Source: Planctomycetota bacterium (GTDB taxonomy: Bacteria; Planctomycetota; UBA1135; UBA2386). From it: a stretch of DNA of 37,289 nucleotides. Location: positions 1 through 37,289 of the forward strand of contig JAEUHQ010000064.1 of NCBI GenBank assembly GCA_016794565.1, read 5' to 3'. The first letter of the stretch is position 1. Each line of letters opens with the position of its first letter. The position numbers were made by a program, and so were the translations under genes. This document shows positions 16,049-24,085 of the stretch, piece after piece. The notes under the pieces were generated by a model. That model was given only the letters and a program-made list of their open reading frames with translations, was not told the DNA's origin and searched no databases.

Positions 16049-17536
16049 TCAAGCGGACCGTCGCTTCCGCACGCGGCTCGCGGCGAGGCCGCAGGCGAGC
16101 GTCGACAACGCCCCGATCGCACCGAACCAGATCCCCGCGATCCGCAGGTCCGTCGCGGCGGGGAGCACGAAGCGCGCGCTTGCGGTGACGACGGCGCCGC
16201 CGATCAGCGCCGCGGTCGCCGCGCGCGCGTCGGCGTGCCGGGCGAGGCGCGCCAGGAAGAACAATCCGAGCAGGATGCCAGTCGTGAACGAGGCGATCGC
16301 CAGCACCGCGTCGATCGTCGCGCCGCGAAAGCCGGTCGCGCACGCGACCAGCGCGGCGCCGATCTGCAGCGCGCCGAAGAGCAGCGTCGCGCGGCGCGCC
16401 CACGGCAGGGCGCACGGGTCGGTGGCCGACCGCTGCCGCAGCGGCAGCAGGATGTCGTTCACGAGCGCCGACGCCGAGCTGTTCAGCGAGCCCGACAGCG
16501 TCGACATCGCCGCCGCGAACACCGCGCCGATCACGAGGCCGCGCAGTCCCGTGGGCATGTGGTGCACGAGGTAGTCGACGAACACGCGGTCGTTGTCCGC
16601 GAAGGGTCGCTCGGGCGGGTTCAGCCGGTAGAAGGCCCAGAGCAGGAGACCGATGCCGAGGAACACCGCGAACTGCATCCACACGACGACGCCGCTCGCG
16701 ATCAGCGCCTTCTGCGCGTCGCGCCGGGACCGCGCGCACAGGTAACGCTGCACGACGAGGTGGTCGACGCCGTGGCTGCCGAGGGACAGGAACGCGCCGC
16801 CGACGAGGCCCGCGTGAAACGTGTACGGGTCGGCGAAGGTCGCCTCGAACGACACGAACCGCAGGTGCCCGGCGCCCGCGTCGCTCGCGAGCAGTCCGCC
16901 GAGACGGTCGCCGACGTCGTGCCACAGCAGCGCGGCGGCGACGAACGCGCCCGCCATGTAGACGACGAACTGCAGCACGTCGGTCCACACGACGGCCCGC
17001 ACGCCGCCGAACCAGGTGTAGAGCAGCGTCGACGCGCCGGTGGCGATCACGGCCGTCCCGAGCGAGACATCGGCGAGTTCGCTGGCGACCTTCGCGGTGA
17101 GGTACAGACGGAGACCGTCGCCGAGCGTTCGCATCACGAGGAACAGCGTGCTCGCGATGCCGCGCACCACCGCGCCGAAGCGGGCCTGCAGCACTTCGTA
17201 CGCGGTGAAGAGTTCGCCGCGGAAGTACGACGGCAGCAGCAGCCGCGCGGCGATCACGCGGCCGACGAGGAAGCCGAGCGGCAGCTGCATGTAGCGCAGA
17301 TCGCCGGGACTGCCCGGCACGCCGTCGCCGAAGACGAGCCCGGGGACGCTGAGGAAGGTCACGGTGCTCGTCTCGGTGGCGACGATCGACACCAGCAGCG
17401 CGACCCACGGCAGATCGCGTCCGCCGAGCAGGTAGTCCTTCGCGTTCTTGTGACCGCGCCCCAGGTGCACACCGAGGCCGATCATCGCGAGCAGGTACGC
17501 GGCGACGATCGTGATGTCGAGGGAGCCGATGGGCAT
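16049..17536 (-). CDS. sodium:solute symporter (SSS family)
   Basis: A 495-aa secondary transporter of the SSS (SLC5-like) family with about 13 hydrophobic segments. Typical landmarks are DYLLGGRDLPWVALLVSIVA near the N-terminus, the helix-break region TETSTVTFLSVPG, the GGVRAVVWTDVLQF motif, SHGVDHLVVQRYLCARS and AAAMSTLSGSLNSSASA, the last two contributing to the Na+ and substrate sites in this family. It couples Na+ entry to import of a sugar or other small solute. It diverges from murQ by only 50 bp, beside nagB and the GH3 fusion gene, so import of MurNAc, GlcNAc or another cell-wall-derived sugar is a reasonable inference. Substrate cannot be read from sequence alone. Confidence 0.92.
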   Translation of the reverse strand: MPIGSLDITIVAAYLLAMIGLGVHLGRGHKNAKDYLLGGRDLPWVALLVSIVATETSTVTFLSVPGLVFGDGVPGSPGDLRYMQLPLGFLVGRVIAARLLLPSYFRGELFTAYEVLQARFGAVVRGIASTLFLVMRTLGDGLRLYLTAKVASELADVSLGTAVIATGASTLLYTWFGGVRAVVWTDVLQFVVYMAGAFVAAALLWHDVGDRLGGLLASDAGAGHLRFVSFEATFADPYTFHAGLVGGAFLSLGSHGVDHLVVQRYLCARSRRDAQKALIASGVVVWMQFAVFLGIGLLLWAFYRLNPPERPFADNDRVFVDYLVHHMPTGLRGLVIGAVFAAAMSTLSGSLNSSASALVNDILLPLRQRSATDPCALPWARRATLLFGALQIGAALVACATGFRGATIDAVLAIASFTTGILLGLFFLARLARHADARAATAALIGGAVVTASARFVLPAATDLRIAGIWFGAIGALSTLACGLAASRVRKRRSA

Positions 17537-17566
17537 GTGTGCGGGCGAGGCTCAGCGCGCCGCAGC

Positions 17567-17572
17567 TATACT
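17567..17572 (+). promoter_or_regulatory. -10-like TATACT in the murQ/symporter divergent gap
   Basis: TATACT, a near-consensus sigma-70 -10 element in a GC-rich gap, ends 14 nt before the murQ ATG at 17587. The transcript leader would be only about 7 nt. No TTGACA-like -35 is seen at the normal distance. Confidence 0.5.
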
Positions 17573-17586
17573 GCGCCGCTCCTACG

Positions 17587-18498
17587 ATGAGCAAACCGGA
17601 CCTGACCGCTCTCACCACCGAGGCGTCGAATCCGCGCACCGAGCAGCTCGATGCGATGCCGACGCTCGATCTCGTCGCCGCGATGAACGACGAAGACCGG
17701 CACGTCGCGGATGCCGTTCGCAGCCAGTTGCCGCGCATCGCGGCGCTGGTCGACGAGATCGCGGAACGCATGCGCAAGGGCGGTCGCCTCGTGTATTGCG
17801 GCGCCGGCACGTCCGGGCGACTCGCCGTGCTCGACGCAGCCGAGTGTGCGCCGACGTTCTCCGCGGCACAGGGGCAGGTCGTCGGCGTGATCGCGGGCGG
17901 CAGCGAGGCGCTCGTGAGTCCGGTCGAGGGCGCGGAGGACGACACGAGTGCCGGCGAAGCGGACCTGCGCGCCATGCACGTCGGTCCGAAGGACGTCGTC
18001 GTCGGCATCTCGGCGAGCGGGCGCACTCCGTACGTGCTCGGGGCGCTGGGCCACGCGCGCAGTGTGCACGCCCTGACCGCCGCGATCGTCTGCAACCCGG
18101 GCAGTGCCGTCGCCGCGGCGGCCGAGATGCCGGTGGAGGTGGTGACCGGACCCGAGGTCGTCACCGGCAGCACGCGACTCAAGGCGGGCACTGCGACGAA
18201 GATGGTCCTCAACATGCTCAGCACGGGCGCGTTCGTCCGCCTGGAGAAGGTGTACGGCAACCTGATGGTCGACCTGCGGGCGCAGAACCAGAAGCTCGTG
18301 GCGCGCAGCATCCGCATCGTCGCGCAGGCCGCGCGCTGCGACGCTTCGACCGCGGAACGAACGCTCGCGGCGTGCGACGGCGAAGCCAAGGTCGCGATCG
18401 TCGTTCTGCGCCACGCCGTCGATCCGGCGACGGCGCGCACGTTGTTGCTCACGCACGATGGCAGCGTGCGTCGCGCGCTCGAGGTCGGCACGGCGTGA
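17587..18498 (+). CDS. murQ: N-acetylmuramic acid 6-phosphate etherase
   Basis: Cleaves the lactyl ether of MurNAc-6-phosphate to give GlcNAc-6-phosphate and D-lactate in peptidoglycan recycling; cytosolic SIS-domain enzyme. The 303-aa length is standard. Motifs: TEASNPRTEQLD at 11-22 and NDEDRHVADAV near 34-44 (family N-terminus), the signature CGAGTSGRLAVLDAAECAPT at 71-90, VEGAEDD near 113-119, GISASGRTPYV and LKAGTATKMVLNMLSTGA. The Glu residues in AEC and VEGAED correspond to the catalytic acids of the family. The ATG at 17587 is preferred over an in-frame ATG at 17539, whose extra residues are not conserved. The stop overlaps the GTG of nagB. Confidence 0.96.
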   Translation: MSKPDLTALTTEASNPRTEQLDAMPTLDLVAAMNDEDRHVADAVRSQLPRIAALVDEIAERMRKGGRLVYCGAGTSGRLAVLDAAECAPTFSAAQGQVVGVIAGGSEALVSPVEGAEDDTSAGEADLRAMHVGPKDVVVGISASGRTPYVLGALGHARSVHALTAAIVCNPGSAVAAAAEMPVEVVTGPEVVTGSTRLKAGTATKMVLNMLSTGAFVRLEKVYGNLMVDLRAQNQKLVARSIRIVAQAARCDASTAERTLAACDGEAKVAIVVLRHAVDPATARTLLLTHDGSVRRALEVGTA

Positions 18499-19247
18499 CG
18501 ATGCCCGCCGGAACGCGGACGAGCCTCGTCGCGAACGCCGCCGCTGCCGTTCCGCTCCTGCTCGCCGCGATGCACGACTGCCTCGCGCGCGGCGGCAGGC
18601 CTGTCGTCGGCTTCGCGACCGGAGCGACCTTCGCGCCGTTCCTGGGCGCGCTCGCCGCCGAGTTCGTCGCGGGTCGTGTGCGCCCCGACGCGTTCGTCGC
18701 GACGCACCTCGACGAGTACGAGGGCTTCCCGCCCGATCGCCGCGGCGGCATGGTGCACGAACTGTTCGCCGCGTGTCCCGCGCTCCGCACGATGCACGAA
18801 CACGGCGCTTTCTGGCCGGTGCCGGCCGTCGCGGATGCGGCGGCGATCGCCGCCCACGAACGGCGGCTCGGCGCGGCGGGCGGCGTCGCGCTGCAGTTCG
18901 TGGGCATCGGGCGGAACGGCCACGTCGCGTTCCACGAGCCCGGCGTGCCGCTGTCGACCGGCTTCCACGAAGCCCGGCTGGCGGCGCCGACGCGCGACGA
19001 CGCCCGTTCGCGGTTCGCGCCGGAGGAGCCGCCGCTCCGCGCGATCACGAGCGGCGTCGCGACGATCCGCGCGGCGCGGACCGTCGTGCTGTGCGCATTC
19101 GGTTCGGCCAAGGCGGCGGCCATGCGCGCGATGGCGGAAGGGCCGCCCTCGGCGCAGTGCCCCGCGTCGGGTCTCCGCGACCACGCGGACCTGCGCGTCG
19201 TGCTCGACGGCGCCGCGGCGTCGGGCGCGCGGGGGGCGTTCGCATGA
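18495..19247 (+). CDS. nagB: glucosamine-6-phosphate deaminase family protein
   Basis: Predicted to convert glucosamine-6-phosphate to fructose-6-phosphate and ammonia, linking amino-sugar recycling to glycolysis. The 250-aa protein shows the family landmarks GFATGATFAPFL (phosphate loop), HLDEYEGFPPDRRGGMVHEL (normally MDEY...H), and VGIGRNGHVAFHEPG, in which the His, Glu and surrounding residues match the ring-opening site. The GTG at 18495 overlaps the murQ stop (GTGA); an in-frame ATG at 18501 is an equal alternative. The stop overlaps the next start (ATGA), so the three genes are probably co-translated. The family also contains 6-phosphogluconolactonases and other isomerases, but the NGH-x-x-F-x-EPG block and the murQ context favour NagB. 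Confidence 0.85.
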   Translation: MTMPAGTRTSLVANAAAAVPLLLAAMHDCLARGGRPVVGFATGATFAPFLGALAAEFVAGRVRPDAFVATHLDEYEGFPPDRRGGMVHELFAACPALRTMHEHGAFWPVPAVADAAAIAAHERRLGAAGGVALQFVGIGRNGHVAFHEPGVPLSTGFHEARLAAPTRDDARSRFAPEEPPLRAITSGVATIRAARTVVLCAFGSAKAAAMRAMAEGPPSAQCPASGLRDHADLRVVLDGAAASGARGAFA

Positions 19248-21976
19248 GGCTCCTCGCTGCGCTGGTCGGGCCGCTGATCGCGTTCGGTTCGTGCGCCACG
19301 ACACCGTCGTCTTCGGAACGCGTCGAAGCGGTCTTCCGGTCGCTCTCGCTCGAGCAGAAGGCGGGGCAACTCTTCGTCGCCTGGTGCCTGTCGCGTGAAG
19401 AGGGGCAGAACCACGAAGAGCTGATCGAGCGCGTGCGCGGCGCCGGCCTCGGCGGCGTGATCCTGAGCCTCGGCACCGCCCTCGACGCGGCGCGGCTCGT
19501 GCCGCGGCTGCAGGCGGCGAGCGCAGTTCCGCTGCTGATGGCGGGGGACTTCGAGGGCGGCGTGTGGTTCCGGCTCGCTGGTGCGACCGAACTCGGCAAC
19601 CAGATGCTCGTCGGTGCGACGGGATCCGAACACCTCGCGGAGCGCATGGGCTCGATCACGGCGCAGGAGGCGAAGGCGCTCGGCTTCCACGTCGTGTTCG
19701 CGCCGGTGCTCGACGTGAACAGCAATCCGGACAACCCCATCGTGAACGTGCGCAGTTTCGGCGAGGACCCGGAGCAGGTCGCGCGGCTCGGCGCGGCGTT
19801 CGTGCGCGGGGTGAATGCCGAGGGGCTGATCGCGTGCGGAAAGCACTTTCCCGGCCACGGTGACGTCGCGACGGACTCGCACATCGGCCTTCCCGCCGTG
19901 CCGGGCGACGGGGCGCGCTTGCGCCGCGTCGAGCTGCGACCGTTCGCGGCGGCGATCGACGCGGGGCTCGGCGCAGTGATGACGGGCCACCTGTCCGTGC
20001 CTGGACTCGGCGAGGATCCGGCCGTGCCGGCGACCCTAAGTTCGCGCGTGTTGCACGGCGTCCTGCGCGACGAACTGCACTTCCGGGGTCTCGTCGTCAC
20101 CGACGCGCTCGACATGGGGGGTGTGAAGGGCGCGCTGCCGCCCGGCGAGGTCGCCGTGCGTGCGCTGCTCGCCGGCGCCGACGTTCTGCTGATGCCGCCG
20201 GATCCGTTCGCCGCGCGCGACGCGGTGGTCGAGGCGGTGCGTTCGGGCCGGGTCCCGATGGCGCGGCTCGACGACGCTGTGCGCCGCATCCTGGCCGCGA
20301 AGGAGCGCGCCGGGCTCCTCGGCGGCGGCGGCGGTGTGGCGCCCGACTGGCCCGCCGCGCTGCGCACGGCCGACGCCGAGCGCACGGCCGACACGATCGC
20401 CGCGCGCGGAGTGACGCTCGTCCGCGATAGGCACGGCCGCGTGCCGCTGTCGGCGAAAGGCGGGCCCGCGCTGCTCGTGGCAATGGCCGACAAGGACGAA
20501 GGCCAGGGCGTCGCGTTCGCCGCGGCGCTCGGCGACCTGATCGCGCCTGACGTCGTGCGCATCTCCGGGACCAGCACCGACGCCGCGATCGAGATCGCCG
20601 CCGCGAAGGTCGCGACGGCGGCCCGCGTCGTGCTCGCGCTCGACGTGCGCGTGCGCGAGAACCGCGGTTCGCTCGGCCTGCCGCCGCGCCTGCAGCCGGT
20701 GCTCGCGGCGCTCGGGCGAGAGCAGGAAGTCGTCGCGGTCTCCTTCGGCGATCCCTACGTCGGCCGGGCGCTGCCGTTCGCCGATGTCTACGTCTGTGCG
20801 TTCGCGGCCACGGTCCGCGTCGAACGCCAGGTCGCGGCGGCGTTGCGCGGCGAAGCTCCGTTCGTCGGACACCTGCCGATCGGCATCCCCGGGGTCGCGG
20901 GCGCGGGCGACGGCTGCATGCGTCTCGTCGGTACCGACGTGCCGCGCGGTGCGTCGGGCGATCAGGACATGGCGGGCGATCTCGAGGAGCGCGTCGCCGC
21001 GGTGCTCGACGACGGCGTCGCGTCGCCCGCGTTCCCCGGCGCGGTCTGTCTCGTCGCGCGGCGCGGCGTGCGGGTCGCGGCAGTGGCCGCCGGTCGAGAG
21101 TCGTACGACGAAGGCGCGCCGGCCGTGCGGCTCGACACGACGTACGACCTCGCGTCGCTGACGAAGGTCACGGCGACCCTGCCGGCGGTGCTGACCCTGG
21201 TCGCCCGCGGGTCGCTGCGCCTCGACGACCCGGTGGGTCGCTGGCTGTCCGCGTTCGCCGAGGGCGACAAGGCGGGCATCACGGTTCGCCACCTGCTGCG
21301 CCACCGTTCGGGACTGCCGGCATGGGAGCCGTTCCATCGCTCGATGCAGGGCAAGGACGCGATCGTCGCGGCGATCGCGAGCACGCCGCTCGTGAGCCCG
21401 CCGGGTGCGAAGACGCGCTACAGCGACCTCGGCTTCATGCTTCTCGGCGCGGTCGTCGAAGCCGCGAGCGGCGAGCCGTTCGCCGAGTTCGTCGCGCGCG
21501 AAGTGTTCGCCCGGCTCGGCATGCGCGGTGCGCGCTTCGCGCCGCTCGACGAACCGCCGATCGACGCCGCACCGACCGAACTCGATCCCGCGCGCGGCGG
21601 CGTGCTGCGTGGCCGCGTGCACGACGAGAACGCGTTCGCGATGGGCGGGGTCGCCGGTCACGCGGGGCTCTTCGCCACCGCCGACGACGTGCTCCGCCTC
21701 GGCACGGCGATGCTCGCGGGCGGCCGTTCGGTTTGGCCGCCCGACCTCGTCGCGGCGGTTCTCCCGGGCGGCGACGACCGAGGGCTCGCCTTCGGACCGA
21801 TGGGCGGCGGCGCCTTCGGGCACACGGGATTCACCGGGACGTCCGTCTGGTGCGAGCCCCGCACAGCCCTCACGGTCGTGCTGCTGACGAACCGCGTGCA
21901 TCCGTCGCGGCAGAATGCCAAGATCGAAGACATCCGCCGGCGCCTGCACGAAGTCGTGCTCGCGGCCGTTCGCTGA
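19244..21976 (+). CDS. lipoprotein fusing GH3 beta-N-acetylhexosaminidase (NagZ) and serine hydrolase (AmiE/AmpC-like)
   Basis: A 910-aa two-domain enzyme. The N-terminus MRLLAALVGPLIAFGSC ends in a probable lipobox with Cys17, so it should be anchored outside the inner membrane. Residues ~25-560 form a GH3 NagZ-type domain: KHFPGHGD at 200-207, the acid/base dyad Asp211-x-His213 (DSH) and the nucleophile Asp287 in TDALDMGG. Residues ~580-910 form a beta-lactamase-fold serine hydrolase: SLTK with Ser638 and Lys641, YSD at 726-728, and HTG at 860-862. NagZ removes GlcNAc from muropeptides. In Bacillus subtilis a separate serine-hydrolase-fold enzyme, AmiE, then removes the peptide from MurNAc, so the fused domain could do that here. 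An esterase or a non-catalytic role for the second domain remains possible. The ATG overlaps the nagB stop by 4 bp. Confidence 0.92.
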   Translation: MRLLAALVGPLIAFGSCATTPSSSERVEAVFRSLSLEQKAGQLFVAWCLSREEGQNHEELIERVRGAGLGGVILSLGTALDAARLVPRLQAASAVPLLMAGDFEGGVWFRLAGATELGNQMLVGATGSEHLAERMGSITAQEAKALGFHVVFAPVLDVNSNPDNPIVNVRSFGEDPEQVARLGAAFVRGVNAEGLIACGKHFPGHGDVATDSHIGLPAVPGDGARLRRVELRPFAAAIDAGLGAVMTGHLSVPGLGEDPAVPATLSSRVLHGVLRDELHFRGLVVTDALDMGGVKGALPPGEVAVRALLAGADVLLMPPDPFAARDAVVEAVRSGRVPMARLDDAVRRILAAKERAGLLGGGGGVAPDWPAALRTADAERTADTIAARGVTLVRDRHGRVPLSAKGGPALLVAMADKDEGQGVAFAAALGDLIAPDVVRISGTSTDAAIEIAAAKVATAARVVLALDVRVRENRGSLGLPPRLQPVLAALGREQEVVAVSFGDPYVGRALPFADVYVCAFAATVRVERQVAAALRGEAPFVGHLPIGIPGVAGAGDGCMRLVGTDVPRGASGDQDMAGDLEERVAAVLDDGVASPAFPGAVCLVARRGVRVAAVAAGRESYDEGAPAVRLDTTYDLASLTKVTATLPAVLTLVARGSLRLDDPVGRWLSAFAEGDKAGITVRHLLRHRSGLPAWEPFHRSMQGKDAIVAAIASTPLVSPPGAKTRYSDLGFMLLGAVVEAASGEPFAEFVAREVFARLGMRGARFAPLDEPPIDAAPTELDPARGGVLRGRVHDENAFAMGGVAGHAGLFATADDVLRLGTAMLAGGRSVWPPDLVAAVLPGGDDRGLAFGPMGGGAFGHTGFTGTSVWCEPRTALTVVLLTNRVHPSRQNAKIEDIRRRLHEVVLAAVR

Positions 21977-21990
21977 CCGAGGAAGAACCG

Positions 21991-22887
21991 ATGCTCCGAT
22001 CGCTGTTCGTCGTCCTTGTCGCCTCCTTGCCATGGCTGCCCGCGCAGGACTCCGCGCCGGAGGTGAAGAAGCCACGTGTCCACGTGATCGGCGCATCCGT
22101 CAGCGGCGGCTTCCGCGACGGTCCGATGACCCATGCCAAGGAGCAGGGGGACTCGCTGTCGCTGCAGGAGCTGCTGCGCAAGTGGACCGGGGAACACGCG
22201 CGCGCGACGACGCACGCGACCATGGAGATGGTGATGATGTTCACGTCGCCGACGACGATCGGGCAGGCCCAGATCGACGGCGCGCTGCGGGCGAAGGCGG
22301 ACGTCGTGGTCGCGATCGATTTCCCGTTCTGGTTCGCGTACGGCCACGTCGGCGAGGACGAAGCGAAGGAGCGCGCCGAACTCCTGCGTTCGGGTTGCGA
22401 GATGCTCGGCAAGCTCGGCATGCCGGTCCTGATCGGCGATCTGCCGGACATGCAGGGCGCGGCGCGGCGCATGCTGAGCCCGAAGCAGATTCCGTCGCCC
22501 GAGCTGCTGAAGGCGCTCAACGAACAGCTCGCCGCGTTCGTGAAGGAGCATCCGAACGTGCACATCGTTCCCCTCGCTGCGCTCGTGCGCACGATGAAGG
22601 AGGACGGCGCGACGCTGGATCTCGCGTCGGGGCCGCTGAAGACACCGCCCGGGGCGTTGCTGCAGGGCGACAAGCTGCACGCGACGCGCCTCGGCATGGC
22701 GTTCCTCGGCTGGTCGATCCAGGACGCGCTGCGCGCGGCGATGCCCGAGGGCAATCCGCTGCGCGATCAGAAGTGGACGTTCGAGCAGTTCGTCGAGGCC
22801 GCCGGCGCCGAGGAAGAACTCGACGTGCTGAAGGACGCGAAGGCAGCGCCGAAGCAGGAGGAAGGCGCCGGCGCGAAGGGCGGCTGA
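21991..22887 (+). CDS. secreted SGNH-hydrolase-fold protein with variant block I
   Basis: A 298-aa exported protein. The signal peptide MLRSLFVVLVASLPWLPAQ fits signal peptidase I cleavage after Gln19. Block I reads VIGASVSGGF (34-36 GAS), with Ala replacing the Asp of GDS but the nucleophilic Ser36 kept; the last block GDKLHATRLG provides Asp227-x-x-His230. The C-terminus is a low-complexity Ala/Glu/Lys/Gly tail. The start is supported by a clear Shine-Dalgarno GAGGAAG at 21979-21985. It lies 14 bp after the recycling lipoprotein gene and is probably in the same operon, so a role in deacylating cell-wall or glycan fragments is possible. Substrate is unknown. Confidence 0.78.
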   Translation: MLRSLFVVLVASLPWLPAQDSAPEVKKPRVHVIGASVSGGFRDGPMTHAKEQGDSLSLQELLRKWTGEHARATTHATMEMVMMFTSPTTIGQAQIDGALRAKADVVVAIDFPFWFAYGHVGEDEAKERAELLRSGCEMLGKLGMPVLIGDLPDMQGAARRMLSPKQIPSPELLKALNEQLAAFVKEHPNVHIVPLAALVRTMKEDGATLDLASGPLKTPPGALLQGDKLHATRLGMAFLGWSIQDALRAAMPEGNPLRDQKWTFEQFVEAAGAEEELDVLKDAKAAPKQEEGAGAKGG

Positions 22888-22899
22888 TCCCGCGGCCGG

Positions 22900-24048
22900 T
22901 CAGGTGCCGATGCGTACGATGCCGGCGTTCGTGTTGAGCGCGTCGAGCGGGTTGTAGCCGCCGCCGACGGCGATCCCCTGCACGAACACCTCGGTGCCGA
23001 TGAACGACGTGCTGGTCGGGATGGGCAGAGTGAGGATCCACTGGCCGCCGACGAGTGCCGGCGACGCGGTCGTGGTCGGATCCACGAGCAGCGTGCAGCC
23101 CGGGGCAGTCGGTCCGATCAGGATGGGCGGGAAGTCGGTCAGGCTGACGAACGCGATCGGCAGGGAGTTCGCTGGGATCTCGGAGAGGAGGAGCTGGTAG
23201 TTGGCGCCGAGGATCGGGCGCCCGCCGAGCTGGCGCAGGTGGCCAACTTCGGGGTCTCCGTTCGCTTCGGGATGCTCGCAGCCCATCCCGAACTCCTTCC
23301 AGCACGCGAACCCCGTCGTGCTGATCACCGACGAGCCGATCGCCGCGAAGATCGTCGCTGCGATCTTCGCCTCGCCGGCGTCGTTGGGGTGGATGCCGTC
23401 GAATGTGTGGACGTTCGGTGTCGGATCGAACCCGACGTCGATCGGCGCGATCAGCGTGCCGGCGGGAAAGGGCGACGGACTGGCGGTGATGAGCGCGTTC
23501 AGCCTTGCGATGTCCGTCAGCAGCGTCGGACTGATGCCGGGCAGCGTGAGCACCGACGGATCCGCGCCGGGGAGCGTGCAGACGCAGACCTGCGGGCTTC
23601 CGGGCAGTGCCTGGATGACGCTGGTCAGCGCGACCAGTGCGGCGAGGGTGTTCGCCGGAGTCATCACGGGCTGCCACCACGCGAGATCGTTGGTGCCCGC
23701 CTGGATCACGTAGAGGTCGGCGGAGACGGGCGCGGCGACGACCCACTGCGCGAGGATGTCGAACGCCGGTCGCCCGCTCTGGGCCTCGTGGTCCTGGTCG
23801 AAGCGCTTGAGACCGGTCGGCAGAGTGCCAACAGCGAGACTGCTGCCCCCGGCACAGCCGATGCGGGTGCCGACGAAGTCGACGCAGTGGCTGGACAGCA
23901 GTTGCCACAGCGGCGCGCGGTAGCTCGGGTGCGCCGGTGTGAAGCCGTGCGAGATCGAGTCGCCCACGAAGGCGACGCGCGTCTGCGCGTGAAGGGAGGT
24001 GAGGGACAGCGCCGTACAAAGCGCTCCGACGAGGGCGCGGTTCGTCAT
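22900..24048 (-). CDS. secreted GDSL/SGNH hydrolase with C-terminal planctomycete-type module
   Basis: A 382-aa exported hydrolase. A signal peptide (MTNRALVGALCTALSLTSLHAQ) precedes block I FVGDSISHGF with nucleophile Ser31; later come AGTNDLAWW (Asn block) and FDGIHPNDAG (Asp/His block), the complete SGNH catalytic set. Residues ~1-250 are the catalytic domain. From about 255 (GCEHPEANGDPEVG) to the end is a separate beta-rich module with GGRPILGANYQLLL, a single late Cys and EVFVQGIAVGGG, which resembles the C-terminus of the secreted protein at 12344-13771. Likely an esterase or acetyl-xylan/rhamnogalacturonan-acetylesterase-like enzyme acting outside the cell. It is convergent with the preceding SGNH gene, with only 12 bp between the stops. 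Confidence 0.87.
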   Translation of the reverse strand: MTNRALVGALCTALSLTSLHAQTRVAFVGDSISHGFTPAHPSYRAPLWQLLSSHCVDFVGTRIGCAGGSSLAVGTLPTGLKRFDQDHEAQSGRPAFDILAQWVVAAPVSADLYVIQAGTNDLAWWQPVMTPANTLAALVALTSVIQALPGSPQVCVCTLPGADPSVLTLPGISPTLLTDIARLNALITASPSPFPAGTLIAPIDVGFDPTPNVHTFDGIHPNDAGEAKIAATIFAAIGSSVISTTGFACWKEFGMGCEHPEANGDPEVGHLRQLGGRPILGANYQLLLSEIPANSLPIAFVSLTDFPPILIGPTAPGCTLLVDPTTTASPALVGGQWILTLPIPTSTSFIGTEVFVQGIAVGGGYNPLDALNTNAGIVRIGT

Positions 24049-24057
24049 GGTGCCGCG

Positions 24058-24063
24058 ACTGTA
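24058..24063 (-). promoter_or_regulatory. -10-like TACAGT before the GDSL gene
   Basis: On the minus strand TACAGT ends 9 nt before the ATG at 24048, with no Shine-Dalgarno between them, again compatible with a leaderless transcript. Confidence 0.38.
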
Positions 24064-24085
24064 CTGCGGTCCGATCGCGAAGGGC

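Noticed and set aside
18495..19247. Asn in the NGH motif of NagB seen as a lost catalytic Asp
   Set aside because: Several bona fide NagB proteins of the shorter Gram-positive type also appear to carry Asn here, so this is subfamily variation rather than inactivation.
15990..19304. Upstream extension of the GT-C reading frame on the minus strand
   Set aside because: It runs antisense through the symporter's opposite frame, murQ and nagB with no family similarity; the GTG at 15989 before the first TM helix is the sensible start.
19244..21976. Beta-lactamase resistance gene
   Set aside because: The SLTK/YSD/HTG domain is fused to NagZ and sits in a recycling operon; the active-site set is shared by many serine hydrolases, so antibiotic hydrolysis is not supported.
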